10,976 nt of DNA, taken from contig JALSUN010000094.1 in NCBI GenBank assembly GCA_027061425.1, positions 1-10,976 on the forward strand, given 5' to 3'. Positions 1 through 7,033 of this stretch are shown here, one piece after another. The position numbers were made by a program, and so were the translations under genes. This DNA comes from Helicobacteraceae bacterium (GTDB lineage Bacteria > Campylobacterota > Campylobacteria > Campylobacterales > Sulfurimonadaceae). Numbering within the stretch: the stretch's first letter is position 1; each line of letters starts with the position of its first letter. Below the pieces are notes generated by a model. The model was not told where the DNA came from, did no database searches, and saw nothing but the letters and a program-made list of their open reading frames with translations.

Positions 1-691
1 GCGCTTTATGCTCAAAGTGCCAGTCTTCTTCCGTCTGAACACCATGTGTTACCGGATGATCAAAGTCAAGCATGTCGTTCATTGGTTTAAAGTTACCAAC
101 AAAACTATAAGCATCATCATCACTCAAGGTCTTAACACCCTGAGCAGTATGAGATGTCATGAAACCATCTTGGTGTACCATTGCTGGTAAACGTACCTCA
201 TGGTCTTCTGCTACTTTAAATGCGATGAAGTTAAGGTCATACGCTTCTTGTGGAGAGTAAGCATCGAACTGAATCCAACCCGAGTCACGACCTAGGTACA
301 TATCTGAGTGGTCACCATTAACGTTCAGTGGTGCAGCAAGTGCACGGTTAACCACGTTAAGAATAATAGGAAGACGCATACCAGATGCCTGATACAGTGT
401 CTCAACCATAAGTGCAAAACCTTGAGACGAAGTTGCTGTAGCAACACGTCCACCGGCAGCTGACGCACCAATACATCCTGACATTGCAGCATGTTCTGAC
501 TCAACCATTACAAATTCGCCTTCGACATAACCGTCAGCTAGAAATTTTGCATAACCTTCAACAATCGGTGTTGATGGCGTAATCGGGTACGCTGCAACAA
601 CATCGATCTGTACTTGACGTAGTGCTTGAGCAGCGGCAAAGTTACCGTCCCAAACTTCTGTCTCACGTAGTTCCATTTTATCAAATGCCAT
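1..691 (-). CDS. porA: Pyruvate:ferredoxin oxidoreductase, alpha subunit (partial, 3' end beyond window)
   Basis: Alpha subunit of the multi-subunit 2-oxoacid:ferredoxin oxidoreductase that interconverts pyruvate + CoA and acetyl-CoA + CO2 with ferredoxin or flavodoxin, in the cytoplasm. Only the first 230 codons are present; the open frame runs off the left edge without a stop. Visible family hallmarks are YPITPSTPI at residues 35-43, VESEHAAMSG from 63, TATSSQG at 85-91 and GDHSD at 126-130 followed by GRDSGW; these belong to the N-terminal domain that helps form the thiamine diphosphate site. The start is ATG at 691-689, sharing one base with the porD stop (TAATG), with a GAGGA ribosome site inside the end of porD, so the two are translationally coupled. 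The gene order porC-porD-porA matches Helicobacter pylori, so porB (the thiamine diphosphate-binding beta subunit) is expected just outside the window. In an autotroph the enzyme would run as pyruvate synthase; that direction is inferred. Confidence 0.95.
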   Translation of the reverse strand, partial: MAFDKMELRETEVWDGNFAAAQALRQVQIDVVAAYPITPSTPIVEGYAKFLADGYVEGEFVMVESEHAAMSGCIGASAAGGRVATATSSQGFALMVETLYQASGMRLPIILNVVNRALAAPLNVNGDHSDMYLGRDSGWIQFDAYSPQEAYDLNFIAFKVAEDHEVRLPAMVHQDGFMTSHTAQGVKTLSDDDAYSFVGNFKPMNDMLDFDHPVTHGVQTEEDWHFEHKA

Positions 692-1086
692 TATTTTTCC
701 TCTTTATCTTTCTCAGGCCAACCTGCAAGTTCTGCCTCTTCGTCTGCTTGTTCTGGGAACATGAGAAGTGATTTAGGGTTTGTAGGACAAACCTCTACAC
801 AAATTCCACACCCTTTACAGTGATCCATATCGATACCAATCATCTTCTTGTCACGAGAGATAATAGAGATATCTGGACAGTAGATCCAACAAAATTGACA
901 ATCAATACAGAAGTCTTTGTTGAACACAGGCTTTTCAATACGCCAGTCAGCAACACTCGCAGTAAACGAGTTGTTGTTTGAGTAGTTACGATCTTCTTGA
1001 AGTGTTGTAGAGAGATCTTTTACTTCTCCGTTAAACGAGCGGAGCATTGCACCGATTTCGAATTCATCCCATCCGTTATTTTGCAT
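691..1086 (-). CDS. porD: Pyruvate:ferredoxin oxidoreductase, delta subunit (2x[4Fe-4S] ferredoxin-like)
   Basis: Electron-transfer subunit of POR, carrying electrons between the catalytic subunits and external ferredoxin/flavodoxin. The 131-residue protein has two complete ferredoxin cluster motifs of CxxCxxCxxxCP form: Cys 60/63/66/70 (CIDCQFCWIYCP) and Cys 90/93/96/100 (CKGCGICVEVCP), so both [4Fe-4S] clusters should be intact. About 55 residues precede the first cluster, and a short charged tail follows the second. The start ATG at 1086 is 10 bp after the porC stop; the AAGGAG ribosome site overlaps that stop codon, and the gene's own stop overlaps the porA start. Tight spacing on both sides makes porC-porD-porA one transcription unit. 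The length and position agree with the separate delta subunits of Campylobacterota and archaeal POR rather than the single-chain POR of other bacteria. Confidence 0.95.
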   Translation of the reverse strand: MQNNGWDEFEIGAMLRSFNGEVKDLSTTLQEDRNYSNNNSFTASVADWRIEKPVFNKDFCIDCQFCWIYCPDISIISRDKKMIGIDMDHCKGCGICVEVCPTNPKSLLMFPEQADEEAELAGWPEKDKEEK

Positions 1087-1096
1087 CTGTGGCTCC

Positions 1097-1654
1097 TTAT
1101 TTTACTTCATCGTATGCACGTTGGATCGCCAACATGTTTGCATCGATAATTTTTTGTGGTAATTTTCCTAGAATACGTTTCATGTTCTCTTTAAAAAACT
1201 CTATATCGTACATCTTAGAAATCTTCATAAATGCACCAAGCATCGGTGTATTTGGAATGGCACGACCGATAGTCTCTTGTGCAATTTTGATACAGTCTAC
1301 AGTATAAACTGTTTTACCCTCTAATTTAGGCTGAGAAGCCACCAGCTCTTCAGTTGACATGTGCGTTGTAATAATGAAAACAGTGTTTTCTTTTGCATTA
1401 ACCGTTACATCTGTAGTATAAACAAGTGCCGGGTCAATAACAAAAACAAAGTCTGGCTCCATATATTTTTCATGGTTCATAATTGGTGTTTCATCAACAC
1501 GGTTATAAGCCGTCATTGCTGCTCCACGCTTCGCTGAACCATAGAACGCGAACGCCTGAACTTCTTTACCAGTGGTAGAGATTACATCTGCTAATCCTTT
1601 AGCACCTGTAACAGCACCTTGACCAGCACGGCTATGCCATCTAATTTCGAGCAT
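1097..1654 (-). CDS. porC: Pyruvate:ferredoxin oxidoreductase, gamma subunit
   Basis: Gamma subunit of POR (also called porG), the first gene of the operon. The 185-residue protein opens with the family signature RWHSRAGQG at residues 5-13, followed by a small-residue-rich segment (AVTGAKGLADV) and the FAFYGSAKRGAAMTAYNR block around 35-52. It covers the whole family domain and shows no truncation. The start ATG at 1654 is preceded by AAGGAG with 5-nt spacing, an excellent ribosome site. There are 110 bp of non-coding DNA upstream, with a candidate -10 box and a short inverted repeat, so this is where por transcription is expected to begin. In the assembled enzyme the gamma subunit contributes to CoA binding and to subunit contacts; this is family knowledge and is not visible here. 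POR is oxygen-sensitive, fitting a micro- or anaerobic host. Confidence 0.95.
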   Translation of the reverse strand: MLEIRWHSRAGQGAVTGAKGLADVISTTGKEVQAFAFYGSAKRGAAMTAYNRVDETPIMNHEKYMEPDFVFVIDPALVYTTDVTVNAKENTVFIITTHMSTEELVASQPKLEGKTVYTVDCIKIAQETIGRAIPNTPMLGAFMKISKMYDIEFFKENMKRILGKLPQKIIDANMLAIQRAYDEVK

Positions 1655-1672
1655 AAAGTCTCCTTAAGTGTC

Positions 1673-1688
1673 TTCTGTGTTAACAGAA
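1673..1688 (-). promoter_or_regulatory. Inverted repeat in the porC leader
   Basis: On the plus strand TTCTGT-GTTA-ACAGAA: perfect 6-bp arms around a 4-bp centre, 18 bp upstream of the porC start and just before its AAGGAG ribosome site. It could be a weak RNA hairpin or an operator. No regulator is encoded in the window to link to it. Confidence 0.35.
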
Positions 1689-1703
1689 ATCTGAATATGG
1701 TGT

Positions 1704-1709
1704 ATTTTA
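1704..1709 (-). promoter_or_regulatory. Candidate -10 box for the por operon (TAAAAT)
   Basis: TAAAAT on the minus strand, about 50 bp upstream of the porC start. No convincing -35 is visible, which is usual for sigma-70 promoters in this phylum. The rest of 1655-1764 contains a 10-bp palindrome (TGAAGCTTCA, 1727-1736) and no recognisable U-tailed terminator after the HAD gene. Confidence 0.35.
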
Positions 1710-1764
1710 AGCTAGTTGCTCTTAAATGAAGCTTCACTCTTTTAGGATTGAATAAAGGGTGCTT

Positions 1765-2412
1765 TTAACGTGACTTTTCTACCATCTTTTTAAGACGTCT
1801 CACTGCATTTAGAGCATCATTATCTATAATATCAGTTAATGTTTTTAATTGTTCAGCATTATCATAGCCGCTTAAAACACCAACAGCTCCAATCTCTGCA
1901 TTTTTTGCTGACCCCATGTCTAAACGGGTGTCTCCAATAATCCAACAATCCTCTTTAGAGACTCCCATCTCTGTTATGGCCTTGAGTATAGGCTCAGCAT
2001 GTGGCTTAGGATGCTCCACATCTTCACGTCCAATAAGTACTTCAAAATAGTCCATCAAAGAAAAATATTCCATCAAGACACGAGAGTATTTACCTGTTTT
2101 GGTTGTAACGATCCCTAAACGCGCAAAAGTGGCTGCCTCTTCTACTGCTTCTCTCGCTCCTGATAACAGTATGGTTTTTTGTGTAGAGATAACGCGGTAG
2201 TGTTCTTTATAGGTTGTTACAAAATCCCACACCCTGCTTTCTTCAACCCCAAGGTCTCTGTACATAACATCTAATGGATGACCTATTAATGCTTTTATAG
2301 CCTCATCTTCTGGATGTGGATAGTTATGAATGTCAAATGAGTTGTGAAAACTTTCTAAAATAGCTTCTGTAGAGTCGATGAGTGTCCCATCTAAATCAAA
2401 TAATATGGTCAA
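1765..2412 (-). CDS. HAD-superfamily hydrolase, phosphoglycolate phosphatase-like
   Basis: Soluble HAD phosphatase of 215 residues. The catalytic motif I is at the N terminus, FDLDGTLID, with Asp6 the expected nucleophile and Asp8 the acid/base. A cap of mainly helical sequence follows (about 15-80). Motif II is Thr103/Thr104 (IVTTKTG), motif III Lys136 in HPKP, and motif IV IIGDTRLDM with Asp161 and Asp165 for Mg binding, so all catalytic residues are present. The overall pattern resembles Gph/PpaX-type enzymes (phosphoglycolate or pyrophosphate as substrate), but substrate cannot be read from sequence. The start codon is TTG (bases 2412-2410): it places the DxD motif at the usual distance from the N terminus and has AAGGA 5 nt upstream. 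The gene begins 24 bp after the stop of the binding-protein gene and is probably cotranscribed with it; no functional link is obvious. Confidence 0.85.
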   Translation of the reverse strand: MTILFDLDGTLIDSTEAILESFHNSFDIHNYPHPEDEAIKALIGHPLDVMYRDLGVEESRVWDFVTTYKEHYRVISTQKTILLSGAREAVEEAATFARLGIVTTKTGKYSRVLMEYFSLMDYFEVLIGREDVEHPKPHAEPILKAITEMGVSKEDCWIIGDTRLDMGSAKNAEIGAVGVLSGYDNAEQLKTLTDIIDNDALNAVRRLKKMVEKSR

Positions 2413-2436
2413 TGTCTTCCTTTTTTGTCATTGTAG

Positions 2437-3939
2437 TTACTCTTGTATTTCCCATTCTATGTAATTGTGCCAAATGCCATTAAGGGTTGGTTCAACATTC
2501 TTTATATTTTTATCAACTACTTGGATGCTATTAGGGATAAAAAGAAATAGATAGGGATTGTCCGCCACCACTTCAGCAAAGATCTCTTGCTGTACATCTG
2601 CTAACTTATCGCGCTGTATCGTCACTTCCATCTTCTCTATGAGACTGTCTACCTTAGGATTGTTATAACCTATAAAGTTAAAACCACCTGGTTTGTCACT
2701 ATCACTGTGCCAAAGCAGATACGGATCAGGGGAGAGGGAGAGAGACCATCCCAATAACACTGTGTCAAAGGCTCTTGGAAAAACGACCATATTTAGAAAA
2801 GCTTGCCACTCCATCACACGAAGGGTGACATCAACACCCACCCGTTGAAGCTGATACTGCAAGATCTGTGCAGCATATGGACGAATAGAACTTGAGTTTG
2901 AGGTAGCAATCTCAAAATGGAAGGGGTTGTTTTCATCATATCCTGCCTCTTTTAAAAGGGCTTTTGCCTTTACGAGGTTGGGTGTTGGTGTTTTAACATT
3001 GGGGTTAAAAGAGGGACCACCTGGTAAAAAGGGTCCCGTACAGACTTCGCCATGACCCATAAACAAAATGTCTACCAACTCTTTTCTATCTATCGCAAGT
3101 GAAAGTGCTTCTCTGACTCTTGGGTCTTGAAACTTCTCACGTCTTAAGTTAAACCCCAAATAGGTATAGGCGTGGGCAATATCTTCTATGACCTTATACT
3201 TGTTAAAAAATTCAGGCTGCACTTGACGCTCTATCTGCATCGCTTCTAAACTGCCTACCTCTATTTTTCCTGTTTTTAACATCAAAAATCGTGTATTGGC
3301 ATCAGGAATGACATGATAGACAATGGTATCGATCTTGGGGCGACCTTCAAAATAACCATCATAAGCACTTAACTCTATATTTTTTGAAAACTCCAGTTTG
3401 GTCAGACGGTAAGGTCCTGTACCTATAGGCTTGGTGTTAAACTTTGCACTCATGATATTTTTTTCATCTTTAAGCAGGTGCTCGGGTAAAATACCACTCA
3501 TCCAGAGTTCTAATGCTTTAAAGTATGGTGCTTTGTAGGTTACCTTGAGTTTATAATCATTGATAAGTTCTACAGCCTTGACCATACGAAAGGTTGACGT
3601 GTAAGGAGAGACCACTTGAGGCGCATTGATAAGTTCATAGGTAAAAAGTACATCTTTAGCACTAAAGGGAGCACCGTCATGCCAGGTTATCCCTTTTTTG
3701 AGTTCAAAAACAAGTGTGGTGTTGTCTTCAAAATAGAAACGCTCAGCCAAATCACCTACAATATTTTTAGCATCTTTGTCATACTTAACCAGACCATTAA
3801 ATATATGGTTTGCTATTTCAGAACTTGCAGAGTCTGTGGCTAAGATAGGGTTAATACGTGAGGGGTTAGAAGAGGTACTTAAATGTAGCGTACTTGCCAT
3901 AAGCAGAAACGGTATAAAAAGCATAAAAACAGTTTTCAT
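2437..3939 (-). CDS. ABC transporter substrate-binding protein, family 5 (peptide/nickel type)
   Basis: Exported solute-binding protein of 500 residues, a normal length for the DppA/OppA/NikA family. The N terminus MKTVFMLFIPFLLMAS is a short Sec signal; there is no lipobox cysteine, so the mature form should be free in the periplasm. Family marks in order: NPILATDSASSEI near 30-42 with HIFNGLVKYD after it, the signature WHDGAPFSAKDV from 86, PIGTGPYRL at 171-179, DPRVREALSLAIDRKEL at 272-288, and SPDPYLLWHSDS in the C-terminal lobe. The ligand (di/oligopeptide, nickel or other) cannot be told from sequence. No permease or ATPase gene is adjacent, as the neighbours are DUF945 and a HAD phosphatase, so it is an orphan binding protein within this window. 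The ATG start has AAAGAGA upstream and an extended -10 TGTTATAAT about 20 bp away, giving it its own promoter. Confidence 0.9.
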   Translation of the reverse strand: MKTVFMLFIPFLLMASTLHLSTSSNPSRINPILATDSASSEIANHIFNGLVKYDKDAKNIVGDLAERFYFEDNTTLVFELKKGITWHDGAPFSAKDVLFTYELINAPQVVSPYTSTFRMVKAVELINDYKLKVTYKAPYFKALELWMSGILPEHLLKDEKNIMSAKFNTKPIGTGPYRLTKLEFSKNIELSAYDGYFEGRPKIDTIVYHVIPDANTRFLMLKTGKIEVGSLEAMQIERQVQPEFFNKYKVIEDIAHAYTYLGFNLRREKFQDPRVREALSLAIDRKELVDILFMGHGEVCTGPFLPGGPSFNPNVKTPTPNLVKAKALLKEAGYDENNPFHFEIATSNSSSIRPYAAQILQYQLQRVGVDVTLRVMEWQAFLNMVVFPRAFDTVLLGWSLSLSPDPYLLWHSDSDKPGGFNFIGYNNPKVDSLIEKMEVTIQRDKLADVQQEIFAEVVADNPYLFLFIPNSIQVVDKNIKNVEPTLNGIWHNYIEWEIQE

Positions 3940-3957
3940 AGCGTCTCTTTTTCAAGC

Positions 3958-3966
3958 ATTATAACA
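3958..3966 (-). promoter_or_regulatory. Extended -10 promoter (TGTTATAAT) for the binding-protein gene
   Basis: TGTTATAAT on the minus strand is a perfect TATAAT with a TGn extension, lying in the 45-bp gap between the DUF945 stop and the binding-protein start. It implies a short leader of about 10-12 nt. A weak 5-bp hairpin (ACCTC/GAGGT, 3968-3984) directly after the DUF945 stop lies just upstream. Confidence 0.6.
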
Positions 3967-3984
3967 CACCTCAGAGTAAGAGGT

Positions 3985-5349
3985 TTAGAGTTTCTTTCCA
4001 TTGATCATGAGTTGTGCATCTTGAAGTGTCAGGTTAAAAAGAACATCATCTCCCACTACTTCAGCATACATGTCCAACATCTTCATATTAGGGGTGTGTG
4101 TTTGAATGTACGTGTAGAGTGTTTTAGAAAACTTTAGATTTGCATCTAAGGCAATGTTGTTTGCTGCAGCCATAGGTGAAATTTGTATGGTTTGGATTAA
4201 AGCGGCATCAGGTTTCACTGTTAAATGTAATTTATGTGAAAAACCTGCCATCTTCTCAGAGTCTTTTATGGTGATGTTCTCTGTACTCAAACGCTTAACA
4301 TCCAAACTAAAGCCTTTGGAGACGATCCCTAAAGCTGCTAAGGCTGTGTACTGTGATGATGGTCCTGCTTGGTTAGAGGCTTTTTGAAATGCTAGATAAG
4401 CTGCTTCATCTATACCTTTCAAATCTGCTTCCACAAATAAACCATCTACCTCCATAGAACCATTAAGGTCATGCATCTTGAAAGTCTTCACACTTGCGAA
4501 GGCACTTGAGTCCATTTTTTTGTCTGTCACTATCGATGCTGAACGCATCTCTATGTCCGTAGCATCCACTTGTAGTTCACCTGCTGGATCTTTAAAAAAG
4601 AAGTCGAAACTCGAGAGTTTATAGTCTAGGTTAAAACTGTACTTTGCAGAAAAGTCACTGCTACTTTTCAGATCACTAAGTTTTAACATCATCTTGGCAC
4701 CTTCAGGAAGGGCAAAATCAACATCAGCATTTTTAACATTGAAGAGAACACTTTCTGGCTTTACCAATGTGCCTTTCCCCGTAAAAGTAGCAGATGTAAA
4801 AAGAATCTTTGCATTTTTACCATCTTGAAAAGTGATCGTTTTATCGATATCTTTGATGTACCCTTTAAAGGTAGAACCCGCTACATCGTAATCCATATGA
4901 TAGAGAAAAGTCTTCTCATCTAACATCTGTACCATCTGTGTATAAAGTCCAGCATCTTCAGCCTTCATGCGCTCACTCGCCTCTTGAGTGAAAGCGACAG
5001 GATAGAGTTCTATCGTCACACTGCTTGCTACCAACATGTTTGAGTAAGAGACATCTGCGCCCATAACAACATCATCAAGCATAGCACTCACATAAGCAGG
5101 GACTTGTGCTTCTGAAAGCGAGTCAATATACTTTTGTAGTGCCTCTGGGTCTTCTAAGATAAACTCATAATGTGTTTTTGTCTGTGTATAGGTCGAACCA
5201 TTATCGTGTTTTTCAACTTTAATACCATTTTCATCGAGCATCTTAATGCGATTGTCCACCACTTTAGTGACACTAACATTTCCCACAACAGGGACCACAG
5301 CTAATACAGCAACAACAATAGCACCAATAATTAAAAGTTTTTTCTTCAC
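3985..5349 (-). CDS. DUF945 (YdgA-like) family protein, exported or membrane-anchored
   Basis: 454-residue protein with an N-terminal hydrophobic segment (residues 4-24, after MKKK) that would act as an uncleaved anchor or signal, placing the rest in the periplasm. The body is rich in alternating beta-type sequence with little cysteine, and it ends with DAQLMINGKKL. The combination of a short N-terminal anchor, long beta-rich body and an 'L.ING' C-terminal end resembles the DUF945/YdgA family (E. coli YdgA is about 500 residues), whose function is poorly known. I place it there by this resemblance, not by a strong motif. The start codon is GTG (bases 5349-5347), supported by AAGGA 5 nt upstream and an immediately following basic signal start. 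The gene has its own candidate -10 box in the 73-bp gap after the beta-carbonic anhydrase, so it may be expressed separately from it. Confidence 0.7.
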   Translation of the reverse strand: MKKKLLIIGAIVVAVLAVVPVVGNVSVTKVVDNRIKMLDENGIKVEKHDNGSTYTQTKTHYEFILEDPEALQKYIDSLSEAQVPAYVSAMLDDVVMGADVSYSNMLVASSVTIELYPVAFTQEASERMKAEDAGLYTQMVQMLDEKTFLYHMDYDVAGSTFKGYIKDIDKTITFQDGKNAKILFTSATFTGKGTLVKPESVLFNVKNADVDFALPEGAKMMLKLSDLKSSSDFSAKYSFNLDYKLSSFDFFFKDPAGELQVDATDIEMRSASIVTDKKMDSSAFASVKTFKMHDLNGSMEVDGLFVEADLKGIDEAAYLAFQKASNQAGPSSQYTALAALGIVSKGFSLDVKRLSTENITIKDSEKMAGFSHKLHLTVKPDAALIQTIQISPMAAANNIALDANLKFSKTLYTYIQTHTPNMKMLDMYAEVVGDDVLFNLTLQDAQLMINGKKL

Positions 5350-5375
5350 AGATATCCTTAATATTTAATGACGAA

Positions 5376-5381
5376 AGTATA
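5376..5381 (-). promoter_or_regulatory. Candidate -10 box (TATACT) for the DUF945 gene
   Basis: TATACTTT on the minus strand, 26 bp upstream of the GTG start, with the AAGGA ribosome site between. The same TATACTT core occurs before the beta-carbonic anhydrase and rplM genes, which strengthens each call. Confidence 0.5.
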
Positions 5382-5422
5382 CAAAGAGGAAGTTAATCAA
5401 TGGAAAGGGCTAAGCATAAAGC

Positions 5423-6073
5423 CTATGCATCGGTGTCTAATGCACTTAGAGGCTGAAAAAGACAATATTCTGGGTCATAATAATCTATGTTCCCATTTTC
5501 AATATCATAGTACCAACCATGAATATTGATCTCTCCTGTTTTAACACGACGCTGTACGGAAGGATAGGTCAAGAGGTTCTCTAACTGGGTAATAATAGAG
5601 AACTGTTCGGTCAGGCGTAGGAGTCTCTCTTTATCAGCATCTGCGCCAATAGCTTTTATGGCCAACTCTTTAGCCGGTTCACCCAGCTTCAACCAGTGCT
5701 TGGTATGGATAAGTTCAGGGTTGTCTATAGTCTCAAACTGCGCTTTACAAGCACCACAATGGGTATGCCCACAGATGATGATCTCTTCAACACCTAAAAC
5801 ACTCACCGCATACTCTATAGCCGAAGCAGTCGAGTGGTAATCAACACTGGGACTATAAGGGGCGACAAAGTTACCAACGTTACGAATGACAAACATGTCG
5901 CCAGGGTTGGTCTGCATCATCAGGTCAGGAATAACCCGGGAGTCTGAACAGCCAATATACAAGGCTTTTGGGTTTTGACCTTCTTTAGCCAAACGAACCA
6001 ACTCTGTCTCATTTTTTTTAAAATAACTCTCTTGAAAAAGTGCATTGCCTTTGATCAGTGTCTCTGCTGCCAT
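5423..6073 (-). CDS. Beta-class carbonic anhydrase
   Basis: Cytoplasmic zinc enzyme interconverting CO2 and bicarbonate. The 216-residue protein has no signal peptide. The beta-CA hallmarks are complete: zinc ligand Cys42 with the Asp44/Arg46 dyad in GCSDSRVIPD, and the second pair His103 and Cys106 in CGHTHCGAC. The RNVGNFVAPY block at 64-73 and the following SAIEYAV helix are also typical. Length matches the bacterial CynT/Can group. The ATG start has an AGAGGG ribosome site. It lies 161 bp downstream of the alpha-class enzyme, with a hairpin terminator and a TATACT box between them, so the two carbonic anhydrases look separately expressed although adjacent. A cytoplasmic CA would supply bicarbonate or CO2 to carboxylating enzymes, including POR-type CO2 fixation; that link is inferred. 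Confidence 0.95.
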   Translation of the reverse strand: MAAETLIKGNALFQESYFKKNETELVRLAKEGQNPKALYIGCSDSRVIPDLMMQTNPGDMFVIRNVGNFVAPYSPSVDYHSTASAIEYAVSVLGVEEIIICGHTHCGACKAQFETIDNPELIHTKHWLKLGEPAKELAIKAIGADADKERLLRLTEQFSIITQLENLLTYPSVQRRVKTGEINIHGWYYDIENGNIDYYDPEYCLFQPLSALDTDA

Positions 6074-6126
6074 AATATCCCTCTAAACATAATGAGATGT
6101 TTTAAATATTTTTAATCTCAAAAACA

Positions 6127-6132
6127 AGTATA
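6127..6132 (-). promoter_or_regulatory. Candidate -10 box (TATACT) for the beta-carbonic anhydrase gene
   Basis: TATACTTG on the minus strand, 53 bp upstream of the start codon, set in very AT-rich DNA (6085-6180) with T-rich runs upstream, as seen in Campylobacterota sigma-70 promoters. No clear -35. Confidence 0.5.
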
Positions 6133-6201
6133 ACCTATTTGTTTTAACAGTGATAAAAAAGTGATGTTTAAAAAGTAGATAGAGAAAGGAAGTGGGTAAA
6201 G

Positions 6202-6224
6202 CTAGAGCAGAAAGCCTGCTCTAG
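6202..6224 (-). terminator. Hairpin terminator after the alpha-carbonic anhydrase gene
   Basis: Perfect 9-bp stem CTAGAGCAG/CTGCTCTAG with a 5-nt loop, 10 nt past the stop codon. The tail on the minus strand is only CUUUACCC, so the U-tract is weak, but position and stem strength fit a terminator closing the porin/alpha-CA unit. Confidence 0.6.
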
Positions 6225-6234
6225 TCAGACGGTC

Positions 6235-7017
6235 TTAGTTAGACTCTACGTGACGATCGTAAAGCTCTTGAACTGGACGCTCGTTGTCTACGTAGTACTT
6301 TCTAAATGCATCTATTTGCTCTTTAGAAGCTTCTACCGGCTCTTTAAGAAGGTACCATTGAACGTTCTCAGAACATGGTGGTGTTGTTAGTGAACCGATG
6401 TAGTGGTAGTAATCTACTGTATCTTTAGGAAGAAGATTTTGAGGATCAATATCAGCCTCTCCTCCAACGTTATGGATAACTTTATCCAAGATAGGGTTCT
6501 CTTTGCCTTCTTTAAAGAAAACAGCGACAACCGCTAACTGCTTGGTCTCCGGATTTTGGTGAACCATGTGCATGACCATGTCATAACGTTTACCATCTAC
6601 AGTGTGTTCACTCTTGCCATGGAAATGGAACTGAAGCAGTTTGAACTTCTCACCATGAAGTGTGATCGTACCACTCTTCTTTGGTGTCACCTTGATAGAG
6701 TGACCGTTGTCAATGATTGATGCCATACTGTCCACATCTTCATTAAGAGTAAGATCATACTGATGATTCATAGACACTGTCTTACCTGGGATGATGTTGA
6801 TCGGTGACTGGTGATGACCTGTACCACAAGTCTTAGAGAACTCTTCCCAGTGTGCCGGACCATTTTCTTCATAGTTCCAGTGCTTTTCGTGGTGCGCTGC
6901 TTCTGCATGCTCCGCTGGTGCTGCTTTTTCTGGTGCTGTCGCCTCTGCTTCGCTACCACCACATCCTGTCATTAAAAGTGCTGCTGCCGCACTCATTGCT
7001 AAAATTGTTTTTTTCAT
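6235..7017 (-). CDS. Alpha-class carbonic anhydrase, periplasmic lipoprotein
   Basis: Secreted zinc enzyme interconverting CO2 and bicarbonate. I choose the ATG at 7017 rather than the in-frame ATG at 7023, because the AAGGA site is 7 nt from 7017 but only 1 nt from 7023; this gives 260 residues. Signal sequence MKKTILAMSAAAALLMTGC ends in a lipobox-like MTGC (Cys19), then a His/Glu/Ala-rich linker to about 45. The catalytic domain shows zinc ligands His131 and His133 (QFHFH) and His150, the gatekeeper pair Glu137 (SEHT) and Thr211 (SLTTPP), proton-shuttle position His106 (DNGHS), and Cys64/Cys215 placed for the disulfide usual in bacterial alpha-CAs. One oddity: Val148 sits where human CA II has Glu117, the second-shell partner of the third zinc histidine. 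It starts 16 bp after the porin stop with no terminator between, so the two genes are very likely cotranscribed. Confidence 0.95.
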   Translation of the reverse strand: MKKTILAMSAAAALLMTGCGGSEAEATAPEKAAPAEHAEAAHHEKHWNYEENGPAHWEEFSKTCGTGHHQSPINIIPGKTVSMNHQYDLTLNEDVDSMASIIDNGHSIKVTPKKSGTITLHGEKFKLLQFHFHGKSEHTVDGKRYDMVMHMVHQNPETKQLAVVAVFFKEGKENPILDKVIHNVGGEADIDPQNLLPKDTVDYYHYIGSLTTPPCSENVQWYLLKEPVEASKEQIDAFRKYYVDNERPVQELYDRHVESN

Positions 7018-7033
7018 GTTCATTTCCTTTTAA

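Noticed and set aside
8..190. 60-codon plus-strand frame at the left edge
   Set aside because: It is antisense to porA, whose frame here carries clear family motifs up to the edge.
1047..1307. Open frame of 86 codons on the plus strand across the porC/porD junction
   Set aside because: It overlaps two certain genes on the opposite strand and shows no domain or ribosome site.
1727..1736. TGAAGCTTCA palindrome as a terminator for the HAD gene
   Set aside because: It has no loop and no U-tract, and the flanks do not extend the pairing, so it cannot be a normal intrinsic terminator.
5414..5428. GCATA/TATGC hairpin at the end of the beta-CA gene as a terminator
   Set aside because: The stem is only 5 bp, overlaps the stop codon and lacks a U-tail.
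6768..6962. Lys/Gln-rich frame within the alpha-CA gene on the same strand
   Set aside because: It is a frame-shifted reading of the His/Glu/Ala-rich linker; the repetitive composition is a by-product of that linker's codons.
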